From Schaalia canis (GTDB taxonomy: Bacteria; Actinomycetota; Actinomycetes; Actinomycetales; Actinomycetaceae): 64,000 nucleotides of DNA. Positions 8,355-18,594 of the stretch are shown here, piece after piece (position 1 is the first letter of the stretch; every line of letters starts with the position of its first letter). Made by a program: the position numbers and the translations under genes. The DNA lies in NCBI RefSeq assembly GCF_003858455.1, contig NZ_RQZF01000002.1, positions 186,001 to 250,000 on the forward strand. Direction: 5' to 3'. A model generated the notes under the pieces. That model did no database searches. It was given only the letters and a program-made list of their open reading frames with translations, and was not told the DNA's origin.

Positions 8355-9806
8355 TCAGCCTGCCAGCAGAGCCTGGATCGGGCCCAACAGGAAGTAGAAG
8401 ACGAACAGCAGGGAGGTCAGCCACATCAGCGGGTGGACGTGGCGGGCCTCGCCCTTTGCGGCGCGGATCACGGTGTAGGTGATGAAGCCGATGCCGATAC
8501 CTACAGTGATGGAGTAGGAGAAGGGCATGAAGGCCAGGGTAAGGAAGGAGGGGATGGCAATCTCGGGCTTATCCCATTCGATCTCAGTCACCTGCATCAT
8601 CATGAGGAAGCCGACAAATACCAGCGCGGTCGACGCGGCCTCGGTGGGCACAAGCTCCACAACGGGGGCCAGGAAGGTCGACAGCAGGAAAAGCACGCCG
8701 GTGACGACCGAAGCCAGGCCCGTGCGCGCGCCCTCGCCAACACCGGCGGAAGACTCAATGTAGGAGGTGTTGGAGGAAACGCCACCCAGACCACCAAAGA
8801 CAGCGGCAAGGGAGTCAATGAGCAGGATCTGCTTGGAGCGGGGCGGGTTGCCTTCCTTGTCGAGCAGGTGGGCTTCACCACCAACAGCAACCATCGTGCC
8901 CATGGTGTCGAAGAAGTCAGCCAGAAGCAGCGAGAAGACCAGAAGGATAACGGCGATAGGCCCGATCTTGGAGACGGCTCCGAGAAGGTCAACCTGCCCG
9001 AGGGAGTCGAAGCTGGGGACAGCTACCAGTGCTCCAAGTTCAGGTACGGTCTGGCCCCATCCGGTGGGGTTTTCTGCGTTCTTGGGGCCCAGGTGAACGA
9101 AGAACTGGATGAAGACGGCCAGAGCCGTTGAGGACAGCAGGCCGATGAGGATTGCGCCGGGCACCTTGCGCACGTACAGGACGATGGTCAGGAGCAGGCC
9201 GAAAACAAAGACGAGGGCGGGCCAGCCAGCAAGGGAGCCGTGGACGCCGAGTTCCACGGGGGCACCCTGGGAGGGGCGGATGATGCCAGCGTTGACAAGG
9301 CCAACGAAAGCGATGAACAGGCCGATACCCACCGAGATTGCGGTCTTGAGCTGGCGAGGAACGGCGCGGAATACGGCCTCGCGGAATCCGGTGAGGACGA
9401 GGATGGTGATAAGGATGCCTTCCCAGACGATGAGGCCCATGGCCTCCTGGTAGGACAGTCCCGAGCCAAGAACGAGGGTGAAGGCGACAACGGCGTTGAG
9501 GCCCATGCCCGCGGCGAGGGCCAGCGGGAAGTTGGCGACGACACCCATGAGGATGGTGACGATGCCAGCGACGAGGGCGGTGCCCGCGGCGATACCTGCC
9601 GGGGTAATGGTGGAGCCTTCACCGATTGCGTTCTGCAGGATCGCGGGGTTCACGACGAGGATGTAAGCCATGGCGAAGAAGGTGACAAAACCGCCACGTA
9701 CTTCCTGGGCGATGGTGGATCCGCGTTCGCTGATCTTGAAGAAGGAATCGAGAGGGCTGACAGAACCTGTGCTGTGGGCGCGCTTTGGCGCAGTCTTTGT
9801 GCTCAC
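8355..9806 (-). CDS. NCS2-family purine permease (AzgA/PbuG-like)
   Basis: About 483 aa with 12-14 predicted membrane helices. Diagnostic segments of the adenine/guanine/hypoxanthine branch are the N-terminal FFKISERGSTIAQEVRGG, AGMGLNAVVAFTLV and, mid-protein, LLLADFFDTMGTMVAVG (the conserved acidic substrate site), then VSSNTSYIESSAGVGEGARTG. It imports purine bases with protons. The GTG at 9806 is favoured by an AGGA box seven bases upstream; an in-frame ATG at 9836 lacks one. It stands alone between two terminators. Confidence 0.9.
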   Translation of the reverse strand: MSTKTAPKRAHSTGSVSPLDSFFKISERGSTIAQEVRGGFVTFFAMAYILVVNPAILQNAIGEGSTITPAGIAAGTALVAGIVTILMGVVANFPLALAAGMGLNAVVAFTLVLGSGLSYQEAMGLIVWEGILITILVLTGFREAVFRAVPRQLKTAISVGIGLFIAFVGLVNAGIIRPSQGAPVELGVHGSLAGWPALVFVFGLLLTIVLYVRKVPGAILIGLLSSTALAVFIQFFVHLGPKNAENPTGWGQTVPELGALVAVPSFDSLGQVDLLGAVSKIGPIAVILLVFSLLLADFFDTMGTMVAVGGEAHLLDKEGNPPRSKQILLIDSLAAVFGGLGGVSSNTSYIESSAGVGEGARTGLASVVTGVLFLLSTFLAPVVELVPTEAASTALVFVGFLMMMQVTEIEWDKPEIAIPSFLTLAFMPFSYSITVGIGIGFITYTVIRAAKGEARHVHPLMWLTSLLFVFYFLLGPIQALLAG

Positions 9807-9900
9807 AGGGAAATCCTGCCCTGAACAAAGGTGCAAAATCTACATATTCCGCCTGTCATCTCACTTAGAGATACTGGCTGTGTCCATCGGGTAGGATAGA

Positions 9901-9935
9901 ACGAAACCCACCAAAGATCGGTGGGTTTTCGTTTT
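9901..9935. terminator. Terminator after the DUF3027 gene
   Basis: AAACCCACC (9904-9912) pairs with GGTGGGTTT (9920-9928). The stem is flanked by A-rich and T-rich tracts on both strands, so it can act bidirectionally. It lies between the DUF3027 stop and the permease start. Confidence 0.8.
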
Positions 9936-9957
9936 CGGTGCTCGTCAGGCTTTTTAC

Positions 9958-10728
9958 TTAGCTCGTTGGCATCGCGTGATTTTCGACGGTGAAGTCGTTC
10001 ACACGCGAGGGCCGAACGGGCCATTCGGTCCCTCCCTTGGGCACGTCCGTTTCTGAGTGCGACCCGCAGGAGTGGTCCAGGCTGACAACGCGACCATCAT
10101 CAGCCGACCATGCGTTGGCGCATACTCCAAAGACTGTGCGCATGGATCCAGAGAGCTTGAGGAGGAATCCACAGGTGGAGCAGGTTGCTTTGGGGAGACG
10201 ACCTCGCCTCGGCCCCTGTTCGGAGGCGTACCAGCGTTGGATCGCTTCAGCGCGCCCCTGAGCGGAGAGGACACGGGGGCGCCCTAAACCGAGTTCGTGG
10301 GAGAGCACCTCGTCTGCGTCTTCCCCTGTGGCTTCGTAGCCTTGATCGAGGCGTTCGTCGCTGGCCCGGTAGGGCAGCACGTCCTCGCGTGAGACGTCTT
10401 CGGGCAGGAGGCGTTCTTCCCAGGGGACCCATTCTGGCGCGAGAAGCGACCCTTCACCTGGGATGAGGTCGATTTCGCAGATTGTTGCGGTCTTTCCTCG
10501 GGGAACGCGGGCGATGGTGACAGCCCAACGCCAGCCGACGTAACCGGCCTCGGTAGAGGCAAAGTAGTGGGTGCCAAGACGTTCAGCGACCATCTCAAAA
10601 CCGAGGTGGTCACCTACTGCGCTTTCTCTGGCGATCGTCAGTGCCGCCTCGCGCGCGCGTTCTACTGACTTCACGAGGACGGCGTCCTCGCGAATCTTAC
10701 GCGGGCGGGCGACGGTGGTCTTAGGCAT
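9958..10728 (-). CDS. DUF3027 protein with C-terminal zinc-binding motif
   Basis: 256 aa, soluble. The N-terminal ~130 residues contain the DUF3027 pattern GTHYFASTEAGYVGWRW. The C-terminal part has a four-cysteine motif: CSTCGF near residue 190, then CANAW and HSCGSH, which suggests a structural zinc site. The family is restricted to actinobacteria and sits next to a cold-shock-type gene in many genomes, as here: its start overlaps the cold-shock gene by 8 bases (10721-10728). A role in transcription or RNA is a guess from the partner and the zinc motif only. Confidence 0.88.
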   Translation of the reverse strand: MPKTTVARPRKIREDAVLVKSVERAREAALTIARESAVGDHLGFEMVAERLGTHYFASTEAGYVGWRWAVTIARVPRGKTATICEIDLIPGEGSLLAPEWVPWEERLLPEDVSREDVLPYRASDERLDQGYEATGEDADEVLSHELGLGRPRVLSAQGRAEAIQRWYASEQGPRRGRLPKATCSTCGFLLKLSGSMRTVFGVCANAWSADDGRVVSLDHSCGSHSETDVPKGGTEWPVRPSRVNDFTVENHAMPTS

Positions 10729-11098
10729 CGAATTCCTCTGCTACCGCACGCAGCACCTTGGCAATCTGGTGGGCATTATCGGGGTATTTTCCGCGGCGCA
10801 GTTGGTTGGAGCCTGCGTCGAGCAGTTTGATGAGGTCCTCAACAACGGGCACCATCGCCTGTGGCTTGCGGCGCTGAGCGCGCGCAACGGAAGGAGGTGT
10901 GGCAATCACGCGCACCGACAGGGCTTGGGGGCCTTTCCGCCCGTCGGCCACGCCGTATTCGACGCGGGTACCTGGACGGGGGTTGGGCAGATCCTCGGGC
11001 AGGGCGGAGCTGTGCAGGAATACCTCATTCCCGTCATCTCCGGCGATAAATCCGAAACCGCGCTCGGTGTCGAAGAACTTCACCTTCCCGGTAGGCAC
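10721..11098 (-). CDS. Cold-shock domain protein with C-terminal extension
   Basis: 125 aa. Residues 1-67 form a cold-shock domain with both RNA-binding motifs (RGFGFI and EVFLHSSAL), starting GKVKFFDTE. The remaining ~55 residues (QRRKPQAMVPVVEDLIKLL onwards) are a helical extension not found in ordinary 67-aa Csp proteins but usual in the actinobacterial long form. It binds single-stranded RNA or DNA. First gene of a two-gene operon with DUF3027; their coding regions overlap. Confidence 0.9.
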   Translation of the reverse strand: MPTGKVKFFDTERGFGFIAGDDGNEVFLHSSALPEDLPNPRPGTRVEYGVADGRKGPQALSVRVIATPPSVARAQRRKPQAMVPVVEDLIKLLDAGSNQLRRGKYPDNAHQIAKVLRAVAEEFDA

Positions 11099-11259
11099 GA
11101 TTGAACTCCTTTACGTTTCATGGTCTTTTCAGACCGGACTGATCTGACAGACCTTCCCCTAATGATAGTCAGCCCACGCCCGCTCTTCGACAGGTAATCA
11201 CACACACCTGGCTACTAATCTTGGAGAACGTATTCTTCATGCACTGAAAGGGAAGGCCT

Positions 11260-12762
11260 GTGGCCCTGTTTGTTGCCCTTCGACTACCAATGATGGATTC
11301 TCTTGTATCCGCTGTCGTTGGTGGTGGATCCCTCGTTGTTGCTGCCACTATTGCGATTGCTGTGATCTGGGTGGTGGTCAGCGTTGTGCGCTCTCGCTCG
11401 GGGCGAACGCTGAGTAGTCGCGTGCAGCGTTCCTACGCGCGCGATGCTGCGCGGGACGAGGCTGCCGCCCAGCAACGTTTGTTGCAGGCTGATGAGATTG
11501 TCCGTTTCGCCCGTGACGAACTGGCCTTTGCTCAGGCTGGTTTTGGGGAGGTGCGCAGCCAGGAGTTTGAGCGTGCTCTGGGGCGGGCCGAGGAGGCTTT
11601 GCCTCGTGCTTTTGCTTTGCAGGAGGCGCTGCGTGCGGCCCCGACAGAGGCGGAAAAGAGTCGTGTCTCTTTGGAGATCATTGGCATTCTTGATGGCGTG
11701 ATCCCCACTCTGTTGGAGGAGCAGAAGCATTTCACCGAACTTCGCTCTCAGGATTCTGGGGTTGAGTCACGTTTAGCGTCTGTACGCGGGCATATTGAGG
11801 AGACCGCCGCGCAACTTCCGTCGGCGCAGGAGAAGCTGCGTGCTTTGGCACTGTCTTTCCCAGCGTCTTCTTTGGCATCTTTGGAGGATAATCCTGATCA
11901 GGCGCGCGCGCTGTTGGATCAGGCTCGACAGGCGTGTGAGCGCGCGGAGGCTGCGTTGGTGTCGCAGCGAGATGTGGCAATTCAAGCATTGGAGACTGCT
12001 TCGCGGGCGTTGTCGATGGCGCAGCATCAGGTGAGTGCAATTTTTGAGGCTGAGGATCATATTCGTGACGCCGCCCAGAGCCTGGCTTCAGGTATTGGGT
12101 CGCTGACGAATGATCTTGCTGATGCGCGGCGGCTCAACGCTGATGATGCTGCCTTTGAGCCGCTCATTGACGAGGCTCGCGCCGCCATTATGAACGCGCA
12201 AGCAGTGCGTGAAGGGTCGGGGGATCCTTTGGGGGCTTTGGAGAGGCTTACCGCTGCTGAAGCAGCATTGGATGCTGCTTTGGCTCCTTTGCGTAGCCGT
12301 GAGGAGAATCAGGCTCGGCAAGCGGCTTCTGCTCAGCGTTATCTTGATCATGCTGAGGCAAGTGTGCGCAGCGCGAGGGAGTTCCTTGAGGCGCGCCGCG
12401 GCGTGATGCCTTTGGATGCCCGCTCAGATCTTCATGAGGCGGAGCGTTTCCTTGAAGAGGCTCGCCGTCACCTGCATTCTGATCCTGATCGGTCAATGCG
12501 TGCTTCTGATAATGCCAGTGAGGCGGCTAAGCGCGTGTCGGGGTCTTTTGCTCCGTTCTCAATGCCGGGCGGTTTTGCAGGTGGGACATTTGGGCAGTTG
12601 CCTGAGATGCTGTCTCCGTCTCGTATGACGATGAATAAGACCGTTTCCATGGGGATGTCAATGGGCGGGGCTTTGCTGTGGCAAACCTTGGATACCGTTG
12701 TTGATGTTGTCATTGATGAAGCGTTGGACGGGAAGAAGAAAAAGAAGCGTAAGCGTGATTAG
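11260..12762 (+). CDS. Membrane-anchored coiled-coil protein, partner of PspA
   Basis: 500 aa. One membrane helix (about residues 15-42, LVVAATIAIAVIWVVVSVV) is followed by ~380 residues of Ala/Glu/Arg-rich helix predicted to be coiled coil. A Gly/Ser/Met-rich stretch comes next, ending in a lysine-rich tail (GKKKKKRKRD). The body resembles the C-terminal part of actinobacterial TPM-domain proteins that sit before pspA, but the N-terminal TPM domain is missing. GTG at 11260 follows AAAGGGAAGG; ATGs at 11290 and 11293 are alternatives. It lies 116 bases upstream of pspA on the same strand, so a role in envelope-stress response is likely. The function is inferred from context. Confidence 0.7.
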   Translation: MALFVALRLPMMDSLVSAVVGGGSLVVAATIAIAVIWVVVSVVRSRSGRTLSSRVQRSYARDAARDEAAAQQRLLQADEIVRFARDELAFAQAGFGEVRSQEFERALGRAEEALPRAFALQEALRAAPTEAEKSRVSLEIIGILDGVIPTLLEEQKHFTELRSQDSGVESRLASVRGHIEETAAQLPSAQEKLRALALSFPASSLASLEDNPDQARALLDQARQACERAEAALVSQRDVAIQALETASRALSMAQHQVSAIFEAEDHIRDAAQSLASGIGSLTNDLADARRLNADDAAFEPLIDEARAAIMNAQAVREGSGDPLGALERLTAAEAALDAALAPLRSREENQARQAASAQRYLDHAEASVRSAREFLEARRGVMPLDARSDLHEAERFLEEARRHLHSDPDRSMRASDNASEAAKRVSGSFAPFSMPGGFAGGTFGQLPEMLSPSRMTMNKTVSMGMSMGGALLWQTLDTVVDVVIDEALDGKKKKKRKRD

Positions 12763-12878
12763 AGGCTTCTTGGCGTTGAGGTGAGGCCAGCGAGATTGTG
12801 ATTTCCCTGCGCCCACCGCCTGATTTCACACTAATGTTGACAATGACGGTTCGTTCCTAGCCTTTATTGGAGGAAACC

Positions 12879-13595
12879 ATGGCAGAGAAGCAGTCAATTT
12901 TCGGCCGAGTAGCACAGTTGGCGAAGGCCAATATCAATGCGCTTCTTGATCGCGCCGAAGACCCTCAGAAGATGCTGGATCAGTTGATCCGCGACTACAC
13001 CAACTCCATCGTTGAGGCTCAGAATGCGATAGCCCAGACCGTTGGTGATCTGCGTCTGGCTGAGAAGGATTACGAAGAGGACGTTGCCACTGCGGCTGAT
13101 TGGGGTCGCAAGGCTCAGGCGGCTTCTGATAAGGCTGAGCAGCTCCGCGCTGCAGGTGATGCTGCTGGCGCTGACAAGTGGGATGGACTCGCCCGCGTCG
13201 CTCTGGGTAAGCAGCTTCAGTATGAGCGGGAGGCCGCTGATGCTAAGCCTCGTATTGAGGCTCAAAATGCCATGGCTGACAAGTTAAAGACCGGCCTTGC
13301 CACCATGAAGGACAAGCTTGAACAGCTCAAGTCCAAGCGTGACGAGCTGGTTGCTCGTCAGCGTAGCGCGGAGGCTCAGACGAAGCTCAATGACGCGATC
13401 GGTTCGATCAATGTTCTGGATCCAACCTCAGAGTTGGCTCGTTTTGAAGATCGTGTGCGTCGCACTGAGGCGATGGCTCAGGGACAGGCCGAGATTGCCG
13501 CGGCTTCCCTTGAGGATCAGTTTGCTGAGCTTGAGGCGGACGAGGTCGATATTGACCTTGAGGCAAGATTTGCTGCGCTGAAGGCGAAGAACTGA
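12879..13595 (+). CDS. pspA: PspA/IM30 family phage-shock protein
   Basis: About 238 aa, almost wholly helical, with the family N-terminus FGRVAQLAKANINALLDRAEDPQKML and repeated heptads throughout. PspA/Vipp1 proteins form ESCRT-III-like rods and rings on the inner membrane and limit proton leakage under envelope stress. The ATG at 12879 follows GGAGGA; an in-frame ATG 12 bases earlier overlaps that site. It is probably cotranscribed with the coiled-coil gene upstream and ends at a strong terminator (13619-13652). No PspF-like regulator is nearby. Confidence 0.92.
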   Translation: MAEKQSIFGRVAQLAKANINALLDRAEDPQKMLDQLIRDYTNSIVEAQNAIAQTVGDLRLAEKDYEEDVATAADWGRKAQAASDKAEQLRAAGDAAGADKWDGLARVALGKQLQYEREAADAKPRIEAQNAMADKLKTGLATMKDKLEQLKSKRDELVARQRSAEAQTKLNDAIGSINVLDPTSELARFEDRVRRTEAMAQGQAEIAAASLEDQFAELEADEVDIDLEARFAALKAKN

Positions 13596-13618
13596 GCTTC
13601 ACTACTTTTCCCTGCAGA

Positions 13619-13652
13619 GGGGCGATCAGACTCGACTGAGTCTGATCGCCCC
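13619..13652 (+). terminator. Terminator of the pspA unit
   Basis: 15-bp perfect stem (13619-13633 with 13638-13652) around the loop GACT, followed by a T-rich tract (CTGTTGTTTGT). Located 24 bases after the pspA stop. Confidence 0.85.
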
Positions 13653-13720
13653 CTGTTGTTTGTCTAAGTCCTTCATCGAATCTCGCGTGCAACCCAGCCC
13701 CACGGGCTAGGGTTATCAGT

Positions 13721-14278
13721 ATGGAAACTACTTATCTGGTAATCGATGGCGAAAATATTGATGCCACGTTAGGCTTGTCTGTCCTTGACCGTCGTCCGAA
13801 TCCTGAGGAGCGTCCTCGCTGGGATCGGGTTCTTCAAGCAGCTTCTGAGCAGTGGGGCGAGCAGGCTCGCGGTCTGTTCTTCCTGAATGGTTCCAATGGT
13901 TACCTTCCGATGGGCTTTGTGCAGGCCCTCAATGCCATGGACTACCGGGCTATTCCCCTGTCGGGTCCTGCGGACATGAAGGTCGTTGACCTTGGTATTC
14001 AAAAGACCCTGGAAGCGATCAGCGAGATTGAAGGAGCCTCGGTCATTCTCGCAAGCCATGACGGCGATTTTGTTCCTCAGATTCAAGAGCTTTTGTCGCA
14101 GGGTCGCAGGGTGGGTGTCCTGTGTTTCCGCGAGTTCCTCTCCACTCAGCTCCAGGAGCTGATTGAGGAAGGCCTTGAGGTGATTGACCTCGAGTACGAT
14201 GTGCATGCCTTCCAGGTCACTTTGCCTCGTATTCGCATTATTGACGTCGAGGACTTCAACCCCTTCGAGTTCCTGTAA
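13721..14278 (+). CDS. NYN-domain (PIN-like) putative ribonuclease
   Basis: 185 aa, a stand-alone NYN domain of the LabA/DUF88 kind. Acidic residues expected to bind Mg2+ are present: YLVIDGENID at the N-terminus, KVVDLGIQKTLEAI in the middle, and VILASHDGDFVPQIQEL, the classic S-x-D-x-D-F motif. These folds are PIN-like nucleases that act on structured RNA. It is monocistronic, with a terminator downstream. The target is unknown. Spacing from pspA and the intervening terminator argue against cotranscription. Confidence 0.85.
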   Translation: METTYLVIDGENIDATLGLSVLDRRPNPEERPRWDRVLQAASEQWGEQARGLFFLNGSNGYLPMGFVQALNAMDYRAIPLSGPADMKVVDLGIQKTLEAISEIEGASVILASHDGDFVPQIQELLSQGRRVGVLCFREFLSTQLQELIEEGLEVIDLEYDVHAFQVTLPRIRIIDVEDFNPFEFL

Positions 14279-14301
14279 GCCGCAACGCTGCATAACAATC
14301 C

Positions 14302-14357
14302 CCCCTTGGTTGCTGCAGGTGCTACGCGCACCATCTGCAGCAGCCAAGGGGATTTTT
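14302..14357 (+). terminator. Terminator of the NYN gene
   Basis: CCCCTTGGTTGCTGCAG pairs with CTGCAGCAGCCAAGGGG across a 16-base loop that itself contains GTGC/GCAC, followed by TTTTT (14353-14357). The rest of the interval up to 14535 contains no recognisable gene. Confidence 0.85.
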
Positions 14358-14535
14358 CTACCTGAGGGACTGCCCCGTCCGTGGGAGGGTTGTTGCCGTT
14401 TCTGGAGGTTATGCAGTGCGCAAATGACAACGCGGTGGGCGCCACCTCACCATCTGAGGTAGGCGTTGAGTCGCGAAGCATGTGGCTCATGGCCGATTAC
14501 AGCTCCACTCATCTGCTTGCCTGCCCAGGCACAGC

Positions 14536-14565
14536 GGCGCCGCCAGCGGGAATGCTGGCGGCGCC
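14536..14565 (-). terminator. Terminator of glpK
   Basis: 12-bp perfect GC stem (14536-14547 with 14554-14565), loop GGGAAT, 20 bases past the glpK stop codon. Confidence 0.75.
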
Positions 14566-14585
14566 GGAGTTGGAATCAGGTGCGC

Positions 14586-16106
<1,521 letters not shown>

Positions 16107-16155
16107 GTGTTGTCCTCTCACTTTCTTCAGGGGGTGGGATGTCGAGTGTGTTCAG

Positions 16156-16193
16156 TGTTTCGGGATGCTGCGCCACTGCAGCATCCCGAAACA
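16156..16193 (-). terminator. Intra-operon hairpin between glpF-like gene and glpK
   Basis: 16-bp perfect stem (16156-16171 with 16178-16193), loop GCCACT. It lies only 8 bases past the facilitator stop codon and upstream of glpK, so it could partly terminate transcription or set the ratio of the two proteins. No T run follows on the minus strand. Confidence 0.65.
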
Positions 16194-16201
16194 GTGATTG
16201 A

Positions 16202-16987
16202 TCAGGCAAGTCCACTGCCGAAGGCAAGGACAGTACCAAGGACGGCGCCGATGAGGGGGCCGACGACCGGAACCCAGGAGTACGCCCAGTCAGAGTCGCC
16301 CTTGCCCTTAATGGGCAGTACGAAGTGGGCGATACGTGGGCCAAGGTCACGGGCGGGGTTGATGGCGTAGCCGGTGGGGCCACCCAGGGAGTTACCGATC
16401 ACCACAATGATGATGGCAACGCCAAGTGGTCCAAGCGCTGATTCGGTGTAGCCAGAGACGTAGATCCAGAGAATCAGCATGGCGGTGCCGACGATTTCTG
16501 TCACGAGGTTCCAGCCGTAGTTGCGAATTGCGGGGCCGGTGGAGAAGACGGCGAGCTTGGTTGCGGGGTCACAGTCCTCGTCAAAGTGGGTTTTGTAGGT
16601 GAGCCACATAACCACGGCGCCAACGAAGGCTCCAAGGAATTGTGCGAGGACGTAGATCGCGATATTCATGCCGGTAACGGGAACCCCTGCAGAGAGTTCC
16701 ACTTCCGGGTTAATGATGTTGCCGACGACCTTCGCCAGCGTCACTGCAGGGTTAAGGTGACCGCCCGTGGCGTAGGCGACGTAGACGCCAGCAAAGACGG
16801 CAAAACCCCAGCCGAAGTTAATGAGCAGCCAGCCGCCGCCGTTGCCTTTGGTCTTGGGTAAGATTGCGGCAGCGACGACGCCACCGCCTAGAAGGAGGAG
16901 GACTGCTGTCCCCAAAAACTCGGACATAAAGATCTGTCCGCCACTCAGCGGGGGTGTTAGCCCGGAGGAAAAGAGTGCTGCAAACAC
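16202..16987 (-). CDS. glpF: Glycerol uptake facilitator (aquaglyceroporin, MIP family)
   Basis: About 261 aa with six membrane helices and both pore loops: GGHLNPAVT in the first half and GYAINPARDLGPR in the second. The Asp after the second NPA (NPARD) is the GlpF-type signature for glycerol conduction as opposed to water-only channels. It passively admits glycerol, which glpK traps. The start is uncertain: GTG at 16987 has an AAAGG box, while ATG at 16927 lies right at the first membrane helix with no clear box. The promoter must lie in the ~120 bases shared with the divergent regulator. Confidence 0.9.
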   Translation of the reverse strand: MFAALFSSGLTPPLSGGQIFMSEFLGTAVLLLLGGGVVAAAILPKTKGNGGGWLLINFGWGFAVFAGVYVAYATGGHLNPAVTLAKVVGNIINPEVELSAGVPVTGMNIAIYVLAQFLGAFVGAVVMWLTYKTHFDEDCDPATKLAVFSTGPAIRNYGWNLVTEIVGTAMLILWIYVSGYTESALGPLGVAIIIVVIGNSLGGPTGYAINPARDLGPRIAHFVLPIKGKGDSDWAYSWVPVVGPLIGAVLGTVLAFGSGLA

Positions 16988-17107
16988 TGTACTTGTACCT
17001 TTCTTCGGAGCTCCGTTGCACCGGATTAGGACGATAGTCGCAGAGTGTTGCGACTTCATTGCAATTATCACAGTGTCCGCACAAAAATTCGCTTCACCTG
17101 AACGGCT

Positions 17108-18130
17108 GTGCATGAGAGACTAGTGTTTGTGACCATCCGTGACGAACAGGCTCATGAAGCCGCCTCAATGTACTACCTCCAAGGCCACACGATGGAAAAC
17201 ATCGCACACCACCTTGGGATCTCCAGATCGTCGATCTCTCGACTCCTGGCTCACGCCCGCGAGACCGGCCTCGTCCGCATTTCCGTGGCCGCAGCGCCCG
17301 GCACTCGCGGCACGCTAGCTGGCCAAATCTCTGAGATCTTTGGGGTGCGCACCTCCGTCGTCCCCGTCCGCGAGGTTGACACCGAAGTCAACCGCCTCCA
17401 CAACGTCGCCCTCGTTGCTGCAGAACGCCTCGTTGAACTCATGGAGCCCGGCGCAACCCTCGGAGTCGCCTGGGGTAACACCACCTCGGAGGTCACCCGC
17501 AACCTTCCTCGCGTCCACTTCCCCGGATCAACAGTCGTTCAACTCAACGGTGCCGTCAACGCCGCCAAATCGGGCCTCCCCTACGCGGACTCCATCATGT
17601 CCCAGGCCGCCCAAGCCTTCGGCTCACGCACCGTGCAGTTCCCTGTCCCCGCATTCTTCGACTACCCGGACACGCGTGACGCTATGTGGCGAGAACGCTC
17701 GATCCGCTCCGTCCTCGACACGATCGACCGCGCTGATGTCGCTCTCTTTGGCGTGGGATCATTAACAGGCACTCTGCCCTCACACGTCTACTCATCGGGC
17801 TACCTTGACCCCCAGGAAATCGCTGAGGCTCAAGCTGATGGCGTCGTTGGGGACGTCTGCACCGTTCTCATTCGAGAGGACGGCACCACCGATCTTCCTC
17901 TCAATAAACGAGCCTCGGGCCCCACTCCAGAAACACTTCAAAAGATTCCCCGACGGCTCCTCGTCGTCTCAGGCACCGGAAAAGCTCTGCCTCTGCTGGG
18001 AGCACTTCGCGCCAAGGTCGCTACCGACCTTGTTCTTGATGATGCGGCCGCCCGCGCGCTTATGGACCTCGTGCGTCAGCGCGCACACCACGCCAAAGCT
18101 CAACAGGCGCGCAGCAGAATCGCAAAGTAG
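17108..18130 (+). CDS. SorC/DeoR-type sugar-binding transcriptional regulator
   Basis: 340 aa. The N-terminal HTH is MENIAHHLGISRSSISRLLAHARETGLV in discontinuous form (about residues 30-57). The SorC effector-binding domain (residues ~75-320) contains LGVAWGNTTSEVTRNL and VALFGVGSLTG, motifs typical for binding a phosphorylated sugar. It is divergent from the glycerol facilitator and kinase, so it probably controls them with glycerol-3-phosphate or a related effector; that is inference. Starts at GTG 17108, 17123 and 17129 are all possible; 17123 has GAGAG upstream. The C-terminus ends in a basic tail. Confidence 0.85.
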   Translation: MHERLVFVTIRDEQAHEAASMYYLQGHTMENIAHHLGISRSSISRLLAHARETGLVRISVAAAPGTRGTLAGQISEIFGVRTSVVPVREVDTEVNRLHNVALVAAERLVELMEPGATLGVAWGNTTSEVTRNLPRVHFPGSTVVQLNGAVNAAKSGLPYADSIMSQAAQAFGSRTVQFPVPAFFDYPDTRDAMWRERSIRSVLDTIDRADVALFGVGSLTGTLPSHVYSSGYLDPQEIAEAQADGVVGDVCTVLIREDGTTDLPLNKRASGPTPETLQKIPRRLLVVSGTGKALPLLGALRAKVATDLVLDDAAARALMDLVRQRAHHAKAQQARSRIAK

Positions 18131-18186
18131 CGATAAAATCTACTCGACATAGGGACACTCCCGCGTTCGCACACCGCGCGAACGCA

Positions 18187-18227
18187 ATGGGCTGGGTCAG
18201 AACCGACACTGTTCTGACCCAGCCCAT
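18187..18227. terminator. Bidirectional terminator between regulator and ptsH
   Basis: 17-bp perfect stem (18187-18203 with 18211-18227), loop CGACACT. It lies between the two convergent stop codons, 56 and 12 bases away respectively. Confidence 0.8.
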
Positions 18228-18239
18228 ATGTTGTGACGC

Positions 18240-18503
18240 TCAGGCGTCAAGATCACGTCCCAAAAGCTCGACAAGAGCATCAAGGGAATCACTTGCGGCG
18301 TCATCTTCACAGCTGAGGACAACCTCATCGCCGTGCCCAACTCCAAGAGCCATCACTTCAATAACGCTGGCGGCATCAGCTTCTTCATCCCCATAAGTCA
18401 GGGTGACATCGAAACCGGTGTCATCAACAGCCTGAGCGAAGATCGCGGCAGGGCGGGCATGCAGGCCCACAGCGGAAGCAACAGTTGCAGTACGGGAAAC
18501 CAT
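18240..18503 (-). CDS. ptsH: Phosphocarrier protein HPr
   Basis: 87 aa. The phosphorylated histidine is His15 in AVGLHARPAA, exactly at the family position. It takes phosphate from enzyme I and passes it to EIIA. The ATG at 18503 follows AAGGAG. It is the last gene of the PTS operon. No ptsI (enzyme I) is present in the window, so it must be elsewhere. The leader contains a strong hairpin directly after the EIIA gene. Confidence 0.95.
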   Translation of the reverse strand: MVSRTATVASAVGLHARPAAIFAQAVDDTGFDVTLTYGDEEADAASVIEVMALGVGHGDEVVLSCEDDAASDSLDALVELLGRDLDA

Positions 18504-18530
18504 TATTCTCCTTGGTTTTTCGGTCTCCCC

Positions 18531-18570
18531 CTGTCCGCGCGTATTCGAAACTGCGAATACGCGCGGACAG
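18531..18570 (-). terminator. Hairpin between EIIA and HPr genes
   Basis: 17-bp perfect stem (18531-18547 with 18554-18570), loop AAACTG. It sits in the 91-base gap between the two PTS genes. It may attenuate HPr expression from the upstream promoter or protect mRNA ends. ptsH has its own ribosome site after it. Confidence 0.7.
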
Positions 18571-18594
18571 CGCACGCCGACTCTTTCAGGTGTG

